64,000 bases of DNA from Desulfosoma sp. (GCA_037481875.1 JBBFKY010000007.1:108236-172235), one strand, 5' to 3'. Counted from the first letter of the stretch, positions 1-9,620 are shown. Notes: generated by a model not told the origin, from the letters alone. Program-made: numbers and translations.

Positions 1-133
1 GTCCCTGTGATACCTTTGAGCAGCGAATGCGCAGAGAAACTTGCTTGGCCGGAACCGTTCGGGTAAGATAACTTTAAATTCAAGGGCGGTCTTAGACGAG
101 CTTTACGTGCTCATGAATCGAGGACTTCGAACC

Positions 134-1480
134 ATGGCTATCACCATTTCGTTGATTCGAAAACTTGAACAGTTTCCTCCGGACCTTCGTGAAGCTTTCT
201 TTGCGATCATCGAAGAACTGGAGCATCATCGACGGAACGTGGTTACCAAAGACGATTTCGCTGAACTCAAAGCCGCCGTTACCGATTTGGCCGTGTCGGT
301 GCGTGATTTATCCGAAGCCCAAAAGCGTACCGAACAACGGGTTAACGAACTCGCTCAAGCCCAAAAACGAACTGAGGAACGGCTTAACGAACTCTTTGAA
401 GCCCAAAAACGCACGGAAGAGAGACTGAATAAACTTGCGGAGGCTCAGGAACGCACGGAAGAAAGACTCAACCGATTGGTGGAGGCTCAGAAACGTACGG
501 AAGAAGGACTCAATCGATTGGTGGAGGCTCAGGAACGCACGGAAGAAAGACTCAACCGATTGGTGGAGGCTCAGGAACGCACGGAAGAAAAACTCGACCG
601 GTTGGCGGAGGCCCAGGCACGTACCGAAGAAAGACTGAACCAACTGGCAGAAGCCCAGGCTCGTACCGAAGAAAGACTCAGCCGATTGGTGGAGGCTCAG
701 GAACGCACGGAAGAGAGACTCAACCGATTGGTGGAGGCTCAGGAACACACGGAAGAAAGACTCGACCGGTTGGCTGAGGCCCAGGCACGTACCGAAGAAA
801 GGCTGAACCAACTGGCAGAAGCCCAGGCTCGTACCGAAGAAAGACTCAACCGATTGGTGGAGGCTCAGGAACGCACGGAAGAAAAACTCGACCGGTTGGC
901 GGAGGCCCAGGCACGTACCGAAGAAAGACTGAACCAGCTGGCAGAAGCCCAGGCTCGTACCGAAGAAAGACTCAACCGATTGGTGGAGGCTCAGAAACGT
1001 ACGGAAGAAGGACTCAATCGATTGGTGGAGGCTCAGGAACGCACGGAAACCCAAGTGGCTTCTCTGGCCAAAGCGGTTCAGGGATTGCGAGAACAAGTCG
1101 GAGGTCTCGCCCACAGCATGGCGTACGCACTGGAAAATGAAGCCTACCGTAAGCTCCCGGCGTACCTGCATAAGGTGCATAACATTCGTGTGCTGGAAAG
1201 TCTCATTCGGACCGAGATCGCCGATGAAGAAGTGAACTTCTGGGCCAAGGCGCTGAAAAACGGCAAGGAAGTGCAGCTTGTGGGAGAATCCGTTCTGAAA
1301 CTGGACGACGCTTCCAAACTAAAAACTCTCCATCGAAAGCTGCAGAAGATCGGGCGCGTCGCCCCGTCAGAGCTCGTGCCTATTCTGGTCACGCATTACG
1401 CCAAGCCTAAACTGTTGGAGCAGGCGACCGAAAAGGGCATTCTTGTGGTGTTGAGCTACCAATGGGACCAGGATTTCTAA
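134..1480 (+). CDS. Long coiled-coil protein with PD-(D/E)XK-like C-terminal region
   Basis: A 448-residue soluble protein with no signal peptide. Residues 1-60 are a short helical head, residues 64-301 are seventeen back-to-back copies of a 14-residue unit (consensus RTEERLNRLVEAQE, two heptads), and the last ~130 residues are a non-repetitive globular region. The layout resembles DUF3782-type proteins, where a coiled-coil rod precedes a restriction-endonuclease-like fold; the segment around VQLVGESVLKLDD could be the remnant E-x-K strand, but I cannot show a full catalytic triad. The reading frame opens at 41, but I chose the ATG at 134 because GAGGA lies 9 bases upstream. Function unknown. 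It stands alone, 34 bp before the helicase gene on the same strand. Confidence 0.75.
   Translation: MAITISLIRKLEQFPPDLREAFFAIIEELEHHRRNVVTKDDFAELKAAVTDLAVSVRDLSEAQKRTEQRVNELAQAQKRTEERLNELFEAQKRTEERLNKLAEAQERTEERLNRLVEAQKRTEEGLNRLVEAQERTEERLNRLVEAQERTEEKLDRLAEAQARTEERLNQLAEAQARTEERLSRLVEAQERTEERLNRLVEAQEHTEERLDRLAEAQARTEERLNQLAEAQARTEERLNRLVEAQERTEEKLDRLAEAQARTEERLNQLAEAQARTEERLNRLVEAQKRTEEGLNRLVEAQERTETQVASLAKAVQGLREQVGGLAHSMAYALENEAYRKLPAYLHKVHNIRVLESLIRTEIADEEVNFWAKALKNGKEVQLVGESVLKLDDASKLKTLHRKLQKIGRVAPSELVPILVTHYAKPKLLEQATEKGILVVLSYQWDQDF
323..1036 (+). repeat. Seventeen tandem 42-bp repeats inside the coiled-coil gene
   Basis: Each 42-bp unit encodes 14 residues (two heptads), so changes in copy number keep frame. 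A partial eighteenth unit follows. There is a higher-order structure: a three-unit block (E-K-L-D-R, then N-Q-L, then N-R-L types; 126 bp) occurs at units 7-9, 11-13 and 14-16, nearly identical at the DNA level. This implies recent block duplication. Confidence 0.93.
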
Positions 1481-1514
1481 GCGGATCCATGAAGCCCTTA
1501 TCGGTCGTTCATTC

Positions 1515-4457
1515 ATGAAGAGCTTTCTCAAACGGCTGCTGACAAAAGATTGGAAAACGGCTCGAGTGGCTCACCACGCCGTCATCAATGCTCAAGAACC
1601 GCGTTACGCCGCCCCTCAAGACCCATTTCCCCAACCCATTCGACAAGCTCTCCATGCAATGGGTATACGTCGCCTCTACAGCCACCAGGCGGCCGCTCTG
1701 GATCACCTAAGATCCGGCCGCCACGTGGTGGTGGCGACTCCGACCGCCAGTGGCAAATCGCTTATTTACAACATTGCCGTCACCGAAGCCTTGCTTGAGG
1801 AACCTCACAGCCACGCACTGTACCTTTTTCCCATCAAAGCTCTGAGTCGAGACCAATTGGAGGCACTCACCACTTTCTTTCAAGCAGTGCCCAGTGCTGT
1901 ACCGTTGACAGCGGCGGTTTACGACGGGGACACAGCCAACCATCAGCGCGCGGCTATTCGCCAAAATCCTCCCCATGTGCTCGTAACCAATCCGGACATG
2001 CTGCACTATGCCCTTTTGCCTTACCACGCCAAATGGCAGTCCTTTTTTCAAGGGCTACGCTACGTCGTGGTGGATGAACTGCACACGTATCGAGGCATCT
2101 TCGGTAGCCATGTGGCCCAGATTTTTCGGCGATTACGCCGTATCACCAATCTCTACGGCTCGCATCCCCAGTATGTCTTCCTTTCAGCCACTATCGGTAA
2201 TCCCGGCGAACTGGCCCAAAAACTTATTGACCAGCCAGTGGAAACCGTCTCGCAATCCGGTTCTCCTCAATCCCTTCGCCACTTTGTCTTCATGGAAACG
2301 GAAGGCCCTCTGGCCACCTTGGCGGCTCGAATCACTCTCGAAGCTGTGCGCTCAGGATTAAAAACCATCGTTTTCACCCAATCACGTCGAATGACGGAAT
2401 TGGTGCACATGAGCCTGATGCGGGCGGCCCCGGATTTGGCCTCCAAAGTGAGTTCCTACCGCGCAGGATTTCTTCCGTCCGAAAGGCGAAGCATTGAGCA
2501 AGGGCTCGCTGCTGGGCGTATAGCCGCGGTAATTTCCACGAGCGCCTTGGAAATGGGTATCGACATTGGGGGGCTGGATGTGTGCCTTCTTGTGGGATAC
2601 CCGGGCACCATCATGACCACGTGGCAGCGAGGCGGCCGCGTGGGCCGAAGCGGTCGCGAGAGTGCGGTCATCCTTCTTCCTCAACCTGACGCCTTGGATC
2701 AATACATTGTGCGGCATCCCGAAACATTTCTTGACGGCTCCTGTGAAACCGCGGTGACCGATCCGGACAACCCGGCTATCGTGGCGGAACATCTCCCTTG
2801 TGCCGCCGCCGAAATTCCCTTGCATGCCGAAGAAACGCTCCCGTGGAATCCAGCCCGCCAACAGGCCTTGATGGCCGCCACACATCGAGGGTCATTGGTG
2901 CAATCGGAAGACGGACAAAGATGGTTCGCCGCCTCGTCCTACCCGCATCGCGGTGTGGATATTCGCAGTGTCGGACCGTCGTTTACCATTCTGAGCCCCA
3001 ATGCGCAAAACAACGCACAATGGATCCCCATCGGCACAACGGACGGGGTGCGTGCTTTTAAGGAATGTCATCCGGGAGCGGTCTACCTGCATCGTGGTCG
3101 AACCTATGTGGTGCAAAGCTTAGACTTGGAAAAGCGAATTGCTCGAGCTGTTCCGGAAAACGCCGAATATTACACATGGGTGAAGAGCGAAAAAGAGACC
3201 GAAATTCTGGAAACTTTGGCTTCCAAGCCCTGCACGGCGTTTGTGGCGCGACTCGGCCGCCTTCGAGTGCGAGAGCGCATTCTGGGCTACGAAAAGAAAC
3301 GCCTTTTCACCCAGGAGCTTTTGGATTTCTCTCCCCTGGATCTTCCTGAGCAGGTTTTTGAAACCGTAGGTTTCTGGGTGGAAATCGAAGAAATCATCGT
3401 GGAAAAGATCCGGCGGGCCGGACTCCATTTCATGGGCGGTATTCATGCCATGGAACACGCAGCCATCAGCATGTTTCCCCTGTTTGCCCTATGCGATCGA
3501 AACGATATCGGTGGCATTTCCATACCCCTACATCCGCAATTGGGAAAAAGTGCCGTTTTCATCTACGACGGTTACCCGGAAGGTATCGGCCTTGCCGCTC
3601 GCGGTTATGAGATTGTGGAATCCCTTTTGGAACGGACCCTGGAGCTCATTGAAACCTGTTCCTGTGACGAGGGGTGCCCCGGATGTATTCATTCACCCAA
3701 ATGCGGTGCCGGGAATACGCCTTTGGACAAAGCGGCGGCCCTGGAAATACTTCGGTATATGCTGGGACGGAAACCATTGAAATCGGAAGACACTCGAAAA
3801 GAACCGCAAGAAGAGCCCCAAAGGGTGAAACTGAAGGATCGAACGCTGGAACGTCGAGAGGCGGCCATCGGCTTTTTCGATCTAGAAACCCAAAATTTAG
3901 CTCAAGATGTGGGCGGCTGGGACTATAAACACCTCATGCGTGTTTCCGTAGCCGTCCTATATGATCACAGCCGCGGCGAATTTGAAGTGTTTCAAGAACC
4001 GGACGTGCCCGTACTCATCGAACGACTCCACGCCTTTGATCTCATCGTGGGATTTAACATTAAGCATTTCGACTTTCAGGTATTGCAGGTCTATACACCC
4101 AAACCTCTGCGGGCTCTTCCGGCTTTTGATATGCTGGAGGTGCTTCGACGACAGTTAGGGTTTCGCTTGAGTCTGGATCACCTAGGTGAAAAAACCTTAG
4201 GTCGAAAGAAGACGGCGGACGGCATTCAAGCCGTCCAGTGGTTCCGCGAAAACCAGTGGGATCTTCTTATCCGCTATTGCCAAGAGGATGTGTCGCTCAC
4301 ACGGGACCTTTTCTTTCACGCCCTGGAAAAGGGCTATCTTGTTTACGAAGATCGATCGGGAAAGCGATTGCGCCTGTCAACCCCGTGGGACCTTGAAAAG
4401 ATCCTTGAAGAATACGGAAGAAAAGGCGACAAAGATGACGCAAAAAGGCTGTACTGA
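1515..4457 (+). CDS. MrfA-like DEAD/DEAH helicase fused to an MrfB-like DEDDy exonuclease
   Basis: 980 residues. The N-terminal part is a superfamily 2 helicase of the YprA/MrfA-Hrq1 type: Walker A around T-A-S-G-K-S (K81), DELH box at 187-190, the helicase C half with Q-R-G-G-R-V-G-R-S-G, and a DUF1998-type cysteine cluster (C715, C717, C721, C724, C730) expected to bind zinc. After a charged linker (about 755-785) comes a DnaQ-like 3'-5' exonuclease domain with the full DEDDy set: D789 and E791 (FDLET), D853 (HFD) and Y921/D925 (YCQED). In Bacillus subtilis the helicase MrfA and nuclease MrfB are separate proteins acting together in mitomycin-lesion repair; here they are one chain, so I infer a one-piece DNA-damage repair enzyme. 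No clear Shine-Dalgarno precedes the ATG. Confidence 0.9.
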   Translation: MKSFLKRLLTKDWKTARVAHHAVINAQEPRYAAPQDPFPQPIRQALHAMGIRRLYSHQAAALDHLRSGRHVVVATPTASGKSLIYNIAVTEALLEEPHSHALYLFPIKALSRDQLEALTTFFQAVPSAVPLTAAVYDGDTANHQRAAIRQNPPHVLVTNPDMLHYALLPYHAKWQSFFQGLRYVVVDELHTYRGIFGSHVAQIFRRLRRITNLYGSHPQYVFLSATIGNPGELAQKLIDQPVETVSQSGSPQSLRHFVFMETEGPLATLAARITLEAVRSGLKTIVFTQSRRMTELVHMSLMRAAPDLASKVSSYRAGFLPSERRSIEQGLAAGRIAAVISTSALEMGIDIGGLDVCLLVGYPGTIMTTWQRGGRVGRSGRESAVILLPQPDALDQYIVRHPETFLDGSCETAVTDPDNPAIVAEHLPCAAAEIPLHAEETLPWNPARQQALMAATHRGSLVQSEDGQRWFAASSYPHRGVDIRSVGPSFTILSPNAQNNAQWIPIGTTDGVRAFKECHPGAVYLHRGRTYVVQSLDLEKRIARAVPENAEYYTWVKSEKETEILETLASKPCTAFVARLGRLRVRERILGYEKKRLFTQELLDFSPLDLPEQVFETVGFWVEIEEIIVEKIRRAGLHFMGGIHAMEHAAISMFPLFALCDRNDIGGISIPLHPQLGKSAVFIYDGYPEGIGLAARGYEIVESLLERTLELIETCSCDEGCPGCIHSPKCGAGNTPLDKAAALEILRYMLGRKPLKSEDTRKEPQEEPQRVKLKDRTLERREAAIGFFDLETQNLAQDVGGWDYKHLMRVSVAVLYDHSRGEFEVFQEPDVPVLIERLHAFDLIVGFNIKHFDFQVLQVYTPKPLRALPAFDMLEVLRRQLGFRLSLDHLGEKTLGRKKTADGIQAVQWFRENQWDLLIRYCQEDVSLTRDLFFHALEKGYLVYEDRSGKRLRLSTPWDLEKILEEYGRKGDKDDAKRLY

Positions 4458-4580
4458 CGTTTCGGGGATGTTTAAGGCTTTGTTGCTTTTCGCCGATGAA
4501 AGCTTTGAGAAAGGACGAAGCGATGCAAAGATTTTTCTGACCGCATCGGCGCAAAACAAGCCACTAAAAAAGGTGCCTTT

Positions 4581-5237
4581 ATGCTGACGGACAAGATGGA
4601 CGCCTCAATCAAAAAGGTGCATGCGCCGATCGCCTTGAGAACAGAAAGTCCCCTTTTATCCCGGGAAGACGCACCGGGCTGGTATGCCCTGTATGTGCAA
4701 GTCAATCACGAAAAAAAAGTGGCGGATCAGCTTCTTAAGAAAAACATCGAATGCTTCCTTCCTCTGCTACATACCTGGAGCAAAAGGCGTGATCGGCGTG
4801 TACGGCTTCAGGTGCCTTTGTTCCCTGGATACGTGTTCGTGCACACGGTCTTGGAAAGCGAAGTCCACGTGGAAATTTTGAAAATACCCGGAAGTGTCTA
4901 CATCGTGCGAAGCAGTCAAGGACCTGCCTTGATTCCAGACTATCAGGTAGAAAGCCTGCGCAGAGTCCTGGATCATGCGGATACACTTACCCTGCATCCC
5001 TACCTCACCCAAGGCGATTGGGTGGAAGTGGTTCGCGGGCCTTTTACGGGATGTGTGGGCATTCTGCAGCGACTTAATCCCAAGAAAGGCACTCTGGTCA
5101 TCAACGTGGATGTCATTCGCCAGGCGGCCAGCATTCAACTGGCCATCGAAGATGTTGTGCGAATCGACGGCCCTCCCGACAGGCGCCGTGACATGCGAGG
5201 TCGTCAGTCGTTTTCAGATTCCGCGAAAGACGTGTGA
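4581..5237 (+). CDS. NusG/UpxY-family transcription antiterminator
   Basis: 218 residues. After a ~30-residue variable leader comes an NGN domain (GWYALYVQVNHEKKVADQLL at ~33-52, then FLPL and LFPGYVFV), and a C-terminal KOW-type segment (GDWVEVVRGPFTGCVGIL). This is the layout of the NusG paralogues UpxY, LoaP and RfaH, which bind RNA polymerase and allow long polysaccharide operons to be read through. The ATG at 4581 is preceded by AAAAAAGGTG with good spacing. It sits 30 kb from the polysaccharide locus and next to unrelated genes. I infer that it serves that or another capsule operon; no ops/JUMPstart element was found near either. The true general NusG is normally next to rplK and secE, which are absent here. 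Confidence 0.85.
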   Translation: MLTDKMDASIKKVHAPIALRTESPLLSREDAPGWYALYVQVNHEKKVADQLLKKNIECFLPLLHTWSKRRDRRVRLQVPLFPGYVFVHTVLESEVHVEILKIPGSVYIVRSSQGPALIPDYQVESLRRVLDHADTLTLHPYLTQGDWVEVVRGPFTGCVGILQRLNPKKGTLVINVDVIRQAASIQLAIEDVVRIDGPPDRRRDMRGRQSFSDSAKDV

Positions 5238-5255
5238 ACACCAAGAATCTGGCTT

Positions 5256-5283
5256 TGTAGGGGCGCAGCGGCGTGTGCGCCCG
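5256..5283. repeat. GC-rich palindromic intergenic repeat (GTAGGGGCG family)
   Basis: GTAGGGGCGCA and TGTGCGCCC pair around a short loop, between the convergent ends of the antiterminator gene and moeA. A second half-copy (ATCGGTCCGCG) lies at about 5320-5336. It is one of about a dozen related copies in the first 26 kb. Confidence 0.7.
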
Positions 5284-5371
5284 ATTACCCACTCGAAACC
5301 GAATATTTGTCGAGAGGCCTCATCGGTCCGCGCTAGGTGGGAAGCCGTGATGAGGGCATGCCGCTCGTCGC

Positions 5372-6643
5372 CTACACGTTGTTGCTGATGGCACGACGCC
5401 CTATGGATCCGAAAAGGTGTACGGTGACAACCGTTCCGACCTCCAAGCCCTCCACATGTTCGGGAACAATGACATAGCCGTCGGCTCTGGTCAGAGTGCT
5501 GATCATGGCCGAAGATCCAAACACCGGCTCGGCCCACATTTGACCCTTTTCTTCCCAGAGTTGGACTCGAATGTAATCCGCTCTCCCGTGCACCGAAGGC
5601 ATGTTACGGCGCAGCACCGCTTGGCAGGTCTGGGTCTTGGAAGATCGATCCACTTTCAAACCCTGCAACCGCAGAAGGCTCGGGCGCACAAAGGCCGTAA
5701 AAACAATCATGGCCGAAGCCGGCTGTCCGGGAAGACCCCACAAAATACGAGATCCAATGCGGGCCAAAATGGTGGGTTTTCCTGGACGAATAGCCACACC
5801 GTGGACCAAGAGCTCGGATCCCTCGAGCTTTTCCAGCACCTGCACCGTGTAGTCACGAACCCCTACGGAACTACCGCCGGAAAGAAGCACCATGTCATGA
5901 TTGTCTAAAGCTTTCCTGCAAGCGGACGCCAAAAGATCCAGATCGTCCGGAACCACCTGCATCCATCCCGGAAGGCCGCCGGCTTCCCGCACCTGAGCCG
6001 CCAGGACAAAGGTGTTGATATCGCGGATTTTGCCCACAGGGACCGAAAGGGAATCAGGGGAAACGATTTCGTCTCCCGTGGAAAGCACCGCCACACGGGG
6101 AACACGAAACACGGGCACGGAACGCACTCCGACAGCCGCAAGCACCCCCACGTCTTGAGCCCGCAACTGCCAACCTGGTTGGAACAATAACCTGCCTTGG
6201 GCGATATCGTCTCCCGTTTCCAATATGTTGTCCCCGGGAGCCACAGGCCGGGTGACTTCAATGGTTCCGTCACCCACCTCCTGCGTGTACTCCACCATGA
6301 CCAAAGCGTCCGCTCCGACGGGAATACACCCACCGGTCGGCACAGCCATGGCTTCGCCGGGACCCAGACTTCGCTCCGCAGGTTTTCCCATGAACACCTC
6401 GCCCACGACGGTCAAAAGGGCCGGCAAAGATTCCGAAGCACCAAAGGTATCGCGAGCCCTCACGGCATAGCCGTCCATGACGGCGCGGCGAAAATGCGGC
6501 ACATCGCATGAGGCCGAAACATTTCGGGACACAACCCGCCCGAGAGCCTCCTCAAGAGGCACCATTTCTTCTTCCAAAGGGGTAAAGTTTTCAATGAGAC
6601 TCAGGACCTCTTCGGCTGTCTTAACCTTGAGAAATTCAGGCAT
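5372..6643 (-). CDS. moeA: Molybdopterin molybdenumtransferase MoeA
   Basis: 423 residues covering all MoeA domains. It inserts molybdate into adenylylated molybdopterin to give active molybdenum cofactor. Visible landmarks are the N-terminal linker region with VMDGYAVRARD, the P-T-G-G segment, the MPT-binding domain with VLSTGDE and LLSGGSSVGVRDYT, the GLPGQPASAM loop, and the C-terminal beta-barrel domain. The frame is open upstream to 6739, but the ATG at 6643 matches the family start and has AAGGTGG just upstream. The gene is divergent from a ModE-like regulator, which fits control by molybdate status (inference). The molybdenum cofactor would serve formate dehydrogenases or similar enzymes. 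Confidence 0.93.
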   Translation of the reverse strand: MPEFLKVKTAEEVLSLIENFTPLEEEMVPLEEALGRVVSRNVSASCDVPHFRRAVMDGYAVRARDTFGASESLPALLTVVGEVFMGKPAERSLGPGEAMAVPTGGCIPVGADALVMVEYTQEVGDGTIEVTRPVAPGDNILETGDDIAQGRLLFQPGWQLRAQDVGVLAAVGVRSVPVFRVPRVAVLSTGDEIVSPDSLSVPVGKIRDINTFVLAAQVREAGGLPGWMQVVPDDLDLLASACRKALDNHDMVLLSGGSSVGVRDYTVQVLEKLEGSELLVHGVAIRPGKPTILARIGSRILWGLPGQPASAMIVFTAFVRPSLLRLQGLKVDRSSKTQTCQAVLRRNMPSVHGRADYIRVQLWEEKGQMWAEPVFGSSAMISTLTRADGYVIVPEHVEGLEVGTVVTVHLFGSIGRRAISNNV

Positions 6644-6837
6644 TCTTACCACCTTTGCTTTCAGATCGAATATCTTCCTCTCCACTTCGGTGAAGGACAA
6701 AAAATGCGTCCGGGACCTATACACACCTGCCCAGCCCACCGATTGACCCCAAGCGCACCCCGTGCGAAGATTCTTGTATCGAACGGAAGGCGCTAAGACA
6801 AGACAGGCGACGCAGACGTCAAAGGGGGAAAGGCACC

Positions 6838-7209
6838 GTGGCTCAGGGGAAAAGGCTCGTTGTCCACTGTAAGGTATGGGTAGAAGACGACTCCGGAAAC
6901 CTGGTTTTTGGTGCCGGGCGTCTTCGCATTTTGGAAGCCGTGGAAAGGGCTGGGTCGATCATTGGAGCGGCCAAGGAACTAGGCATGAGTTATTCCGCTG
7001 TGTGGGGAAAGATTCGAGCCACCGAAGAACGTTTGGGGCGCCCCATGCTGCAGAAGAAGATTGGCGGACTCAAAGGCGGAGGTTCGGCTCTCACACCGTT
7101 TGCCAAGGATATTTTGGAACGGTTTCGAACCCTGGAAGGGCGCACTCAAGAAGCCGCCGAACGGATCTTTGAGGATGTTTTCGCCCAGAATTCGGGCAAA
7201 GATTCATAG
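6838..7209 (+). CDS. ModE-like winged-helix regulator lacking the molybdate-binding domain
   Basis: 123 residues with a GTG start preceded by AAAGGGGGAAAGG. The protein is the DNA-binding part of ModE only: a winged helix-turn-helix of the LysR/ModE type with RILEAVERAGSIIGAAKELG and SYSAVWGKIRATEERLGRPM, then a short helical tail for dimerisation. Full-length ModE adds two TOBE domains (~140 residues) that bind molybdate; none is present, so how it senses metal is unclear. It lies head to head with moeA (194 bp apart), which makes moeA its most likely target. It could instead respond to another ligand or partner. Confidence 0.82.
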   Translation: MAQGKRLVVHCKVWVEDDSGNLVFGAGRLRILEAVERAGSIIGAAKELGMSYSAVWGKIRATEERLGRPMLQKKIGGLKGGGSALTPFAKDILERFRTLEGRTQEAAERIFEDVFAQNSGKDS

Positions 7210-7246
7210 GGCTCGGTGGATACATGGGCTCGCTCGAGAAGGTTTT

Positions 7247-7273
7247 GGGGCGGCCACATCGGTCCGCCCCTAC
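7247..7273. repeat. GC-rich palindromic intergenic repeat
   Basis: GGGGCGG and CCGCCCC flank CCACATCGGT, followed by TAC. It lies between the convergent ends of the ModE-like gene and sucD and belongs to the same family as the copies at 5256, 12211, 21813 and 24874. Confidence 0.75.
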
Positions 7274-7308
7274 AAAGAGGAAGGCTTTCGGCCTTAACTT
7301 CCCAGGCC

Positions 7309-8187
7309 TTACAAGACGGAGGCGAAGGCTTCCTTGCAGACAGCTCCCAACTCACCCAGGTTTTCCACCACTGTGATTCCCGCCTGTTTCATGGCCTGAA
7401 TCTTCCCCTGAGCCGTGCCGCTGGATCCACTGATGATGGCTCCAGCGTGCCCCATGCGACGTCCTGGAGGAGCCGTAAGGCCCGCCACGAAGCCCACCAC
7501 AGGCTTGGTCATGTTACGGGCGATAAAATCCGCCGCTTCTTCTTCGGCGGACCCTCCGATTTCTCCCACCATAACCACAGCCTTGGTTTCAGGATCTTCC
7601 TGAAAAGCTTTCAGGCAATCGATAAAATTGGTCCCGTTCACGGGATCCCCTCCGATACCCACGCAGGTGCTTTGGCCGATACCCTGCAACGTAAGCTGAT
7701 GCACCACTTCGTAGGTTAAGGTGCCTGACCGGGACACCACGCCCACGGATCCCGGCTTGTGGATGGGGCCGGGCATGATGCCGACCTTGCACTGACCCGG
7801 TGTGATGATGCCGGGACAATTGGGGCCGATGAGACGAGAAGCGGATCCTTTGAGGGCGTTTTTCACTTTGAGCATGTCCATCACGGGAATCCCTTCCGTA
7901 ATGGTCACAATCAGGCGCACGCCGGCATCCATGGCTTCCAAAATGGCGTCGGCGGCAAAAGGCGGCGGCACGAAAATCATGGAACAGTCCGCCCCTGTCT
8001 GACGCACGGCCTCTTCCACGGTGTTGAACACGGGAATATCGTCCATGGTCTGACCGCCTTTTCCCGGCGTGACGCCGGCCACCACGCGCGTCCCATAGGC
8101 CACGCATTGCCTCGTATGAAACTGTCCTTCCCGGCCTGTAATACCCTGAACAAGGACTCGTGTTTGCGCATTCACCCAGATGCTCAT
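7309..8187 (-). CDS. sucD: Succinate-CoA ligase (ADP-forming) subunit alpha
   Basis: 292 residues, the usual length. With SucC it interconverts succinyl-CoA and succinate with substrate-level phosphorylation in the TCA or propionate pathway. The N-terminal CoA-binding Rossmann domain contains [11 protein letters not shown] and the C-terminal half carries the phosphorylated histidine in GHAGAIISG (H247, equivalent to H246 in E. coli). AGGAGG lies 8 bases before the ATG. It follows sucC by 11 bp, so the two form one operon. Confidence 0.96.
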   Translation of the reverse strand: MSIWVNAQTRVLVQGITGREGQFHTRQCVAYGTRVVAGVTPGKGGQTMDDIPVFNTVEEAVRQTGADCSMIFVPPPFAADAILEAMDAGVRLIVTITEGIPVMDMLKVKNALKGSASRLIGPNCPGIITPGQCKVGIMPGPIHKPGSVGVVSRSGTLTYEVVHQLTLQGIGQSTCVGIGGDPVNGTNFIDCLKAFQEDPETKAVVMVGEIGGSAEEEAADFIARNMTKPVVGFVAGLTAPPGRRMGHAGAIISGSSGTAQGKIQAMKQAGITVVENLGELGAVCKEAFASVL

Positions 8188-8198
8188 GGTGTTTCCTC

Positions 8199-9362
8199 CT
8201 AGGCCTTAGCAATGGCCGCCACTTTTTGGGCCGCGTCTTTGAGGTCCTGTGCCACGATGAGATTCAATCCCGATTCCTGCAAAATCTTTCGTCCTTGTTC
8301 CACGTTGGTGCCTTCCATGCGAATCACCACGGGGACCTTGACCCCCACCTTTTTGCTGGCTTCCACCACCCCCTGGGCCAGCACGTCACAGCGCAAAATG
8401 CCTCCAAAAATGTTGATGAGCACTCCCTTGACGTTGGGGTCGCTCAGAATGATGCGAAACCCATTTTCCACCATCTCCGCGCTGGCACCGCCGCCCACAT
8501 CCAGGAAGTTGGCCGGTTCGGCTCCTGCCAGTTTAATAATGTCCATGGTGGCCATGGCCAAACCGGCACCGTTGACCATGTTGCCGATGTTGCCGTCCAT
8601 CTTGATGTAGTTGAGGTTGTACTTGGAAGCTTCCACTTCCAGAGGATCCTCTTCGTCCAGGTCGCGATAAGCCAGAAGGTCCTTGTGGCGAAAGAGGGCG
8701 TTGTCGTCGAAATTCATTTTGGCATCCAAGGCCAGCAGGCGTCGATCCTTGGTGATGACCAAGGGATTGATTTCTACAAGGGACGCATCGTAGTCTAGGC
8801 ACAATCGGTAAAGGGCCTGCACCATGGGGAGAAAAAGCTTGACGATGTCAGGTTCCAGGTGAAGACCGTAGGCCAGTTTACGGGCCATAAAAGGTTGCAG
8901 ACCCACGAGAGGATCCACATAGACCTTGACGATTTTTTCCGGGGTCTTGGCGGCGACTTCCTCAATGTCCATACCGCCGGCTTCACTGGCCATAAAAACG
9001 ATCTTGGCCGTAGATCGATCAGGCAAAAGGCTGAGGTAGAGCTCCTTAGCAATATCAAGTCCTTCTTCCACCAAAACTTTACGTACCAGACGGCCTTCAG
9101 GCCCGGTCTGATGCGTCACCAAGGTCATTCCAAGAATGCTGCCGGCCACAGAAGTCACTTCATCCGGCGTCTTGGCCAGTTTGACGCCGCCTCCTTTACC
9201 GCGACCTCCCGCATGGATCTGGGCCTTGATCACTACAGGAAAAGTCCCCAGCTCCTGAGCCGCCGCTTGGGCTTCTTCCACCGTAAAAGCCACTCGGCCC
9301 CGTGGAATGGGCACTCCATACTTTTGAAACAGCTCCTTCGCTTGGTATTCGTGGATCTTCAT
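8199..9362 (-). CDS. sucC: Succinate-CoA ligase (ADP-forming) subunit beta
   Basis: 387 residues, matching the family. It provides the ATP-grasp nucleotide-binding domain ([18 protein letters not shown]) and the CoA-ligase domain ([16 protein letters not shown]) of the alpha/beta enzyme. The frame runs upstream to 9434, but [12 protein letters not shown] at 9362 is the conserved start and has GAGAGGGTGG upstream. It is the first gene of sucCD. The gene is divergent from gatB, and a repeat with a perfect palindrome lies between them. Confidence 0.96.
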   Translation of the reverse strand: MKIHEYQAKELFQKYGVPIPRGRVAFTVEEAQAAAQELGTFPVVIKAQIHAGGRGKGGGVKLAKTPDEVTSVAGSILGMTLVTHQTGPEGRLVRKVLVEEGLDIAKELYLSLLPDRSTAKIVFMASEAGGMDIEEVAAKTPEKIVKVYVDPLVGLQPFMARKLAYGLHLEPDIVKLFLPMVQALYRLCLDYDASLVEINPLVITKDRRLLALDAKMNFDDNALFRHKDLLAYRDLDEEDPLEVEASKYNLNYIKMDGNIGNMVNGAGLAMATMDIIKLAGAEPANFLDVGGGASAEMVENGFRIILSDPNVKGVLINIFGGILRCDVLAQGVVEASKKVGVKVPVVIRMEGTNVEQGRKILQESGLNLIVAQDLKDAAQKVAAIAKA

Positions 9363-9487
9363 GGCCACCCTCTCTCGTTGATCATCCGTCGCACTCCAAA
9401 CCGTTGCCCCAAGAAACACCGTTGGAATCGCCATGCGAAAAGCTCCACTTGGCCCTTTCCGCTTCGCCCTTTGTAGAAGAAAAGTTT

Positions 9488-9531
9488 CGCGAAGTCAAAA
9501 TCGTCAAATCGATTTGACGACTTCACGAATC
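9488..9531. repeat. CGTGAAGT-family repeat containing a 20-bp perfect palindrome
   Basis: The sequence 9501-9520, TCGTCAAATCGATTTGACGA, is a perfect palindrome, flanked by GAAGTC on the left and GACTTCACGAATC on the right. It is a compact copy of the CGTGAAGTCG array family in which the forward and reverse arms abut. It lies between the divergent genes sucC and gatB. Confidence 0.8.
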
Positions 9532-9620
9532 CCTCGATCAGTGCTAAAAGGGGCGGGTAAAAATCTTTGCGGACGGAAAGGCTCCGCTCCGTGCAACCGA
9601 TGGTTCAGAAAGGCGCGTTT

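Noticed and set aside
308-1180. 290-residue minus-strand frame opposite the coiled-coil gene
   Set aside because: It is a by-product of the in-frame 42-bp repeats on the plus strand; the translation is low-complexity and has no ribosome-binding site.
4458-4580. ops/JUMPstart element near the NusG/UpxY-like gene
   Set aside because: No GGCGGTAG-type core is present here or before the polysaccharide genes.
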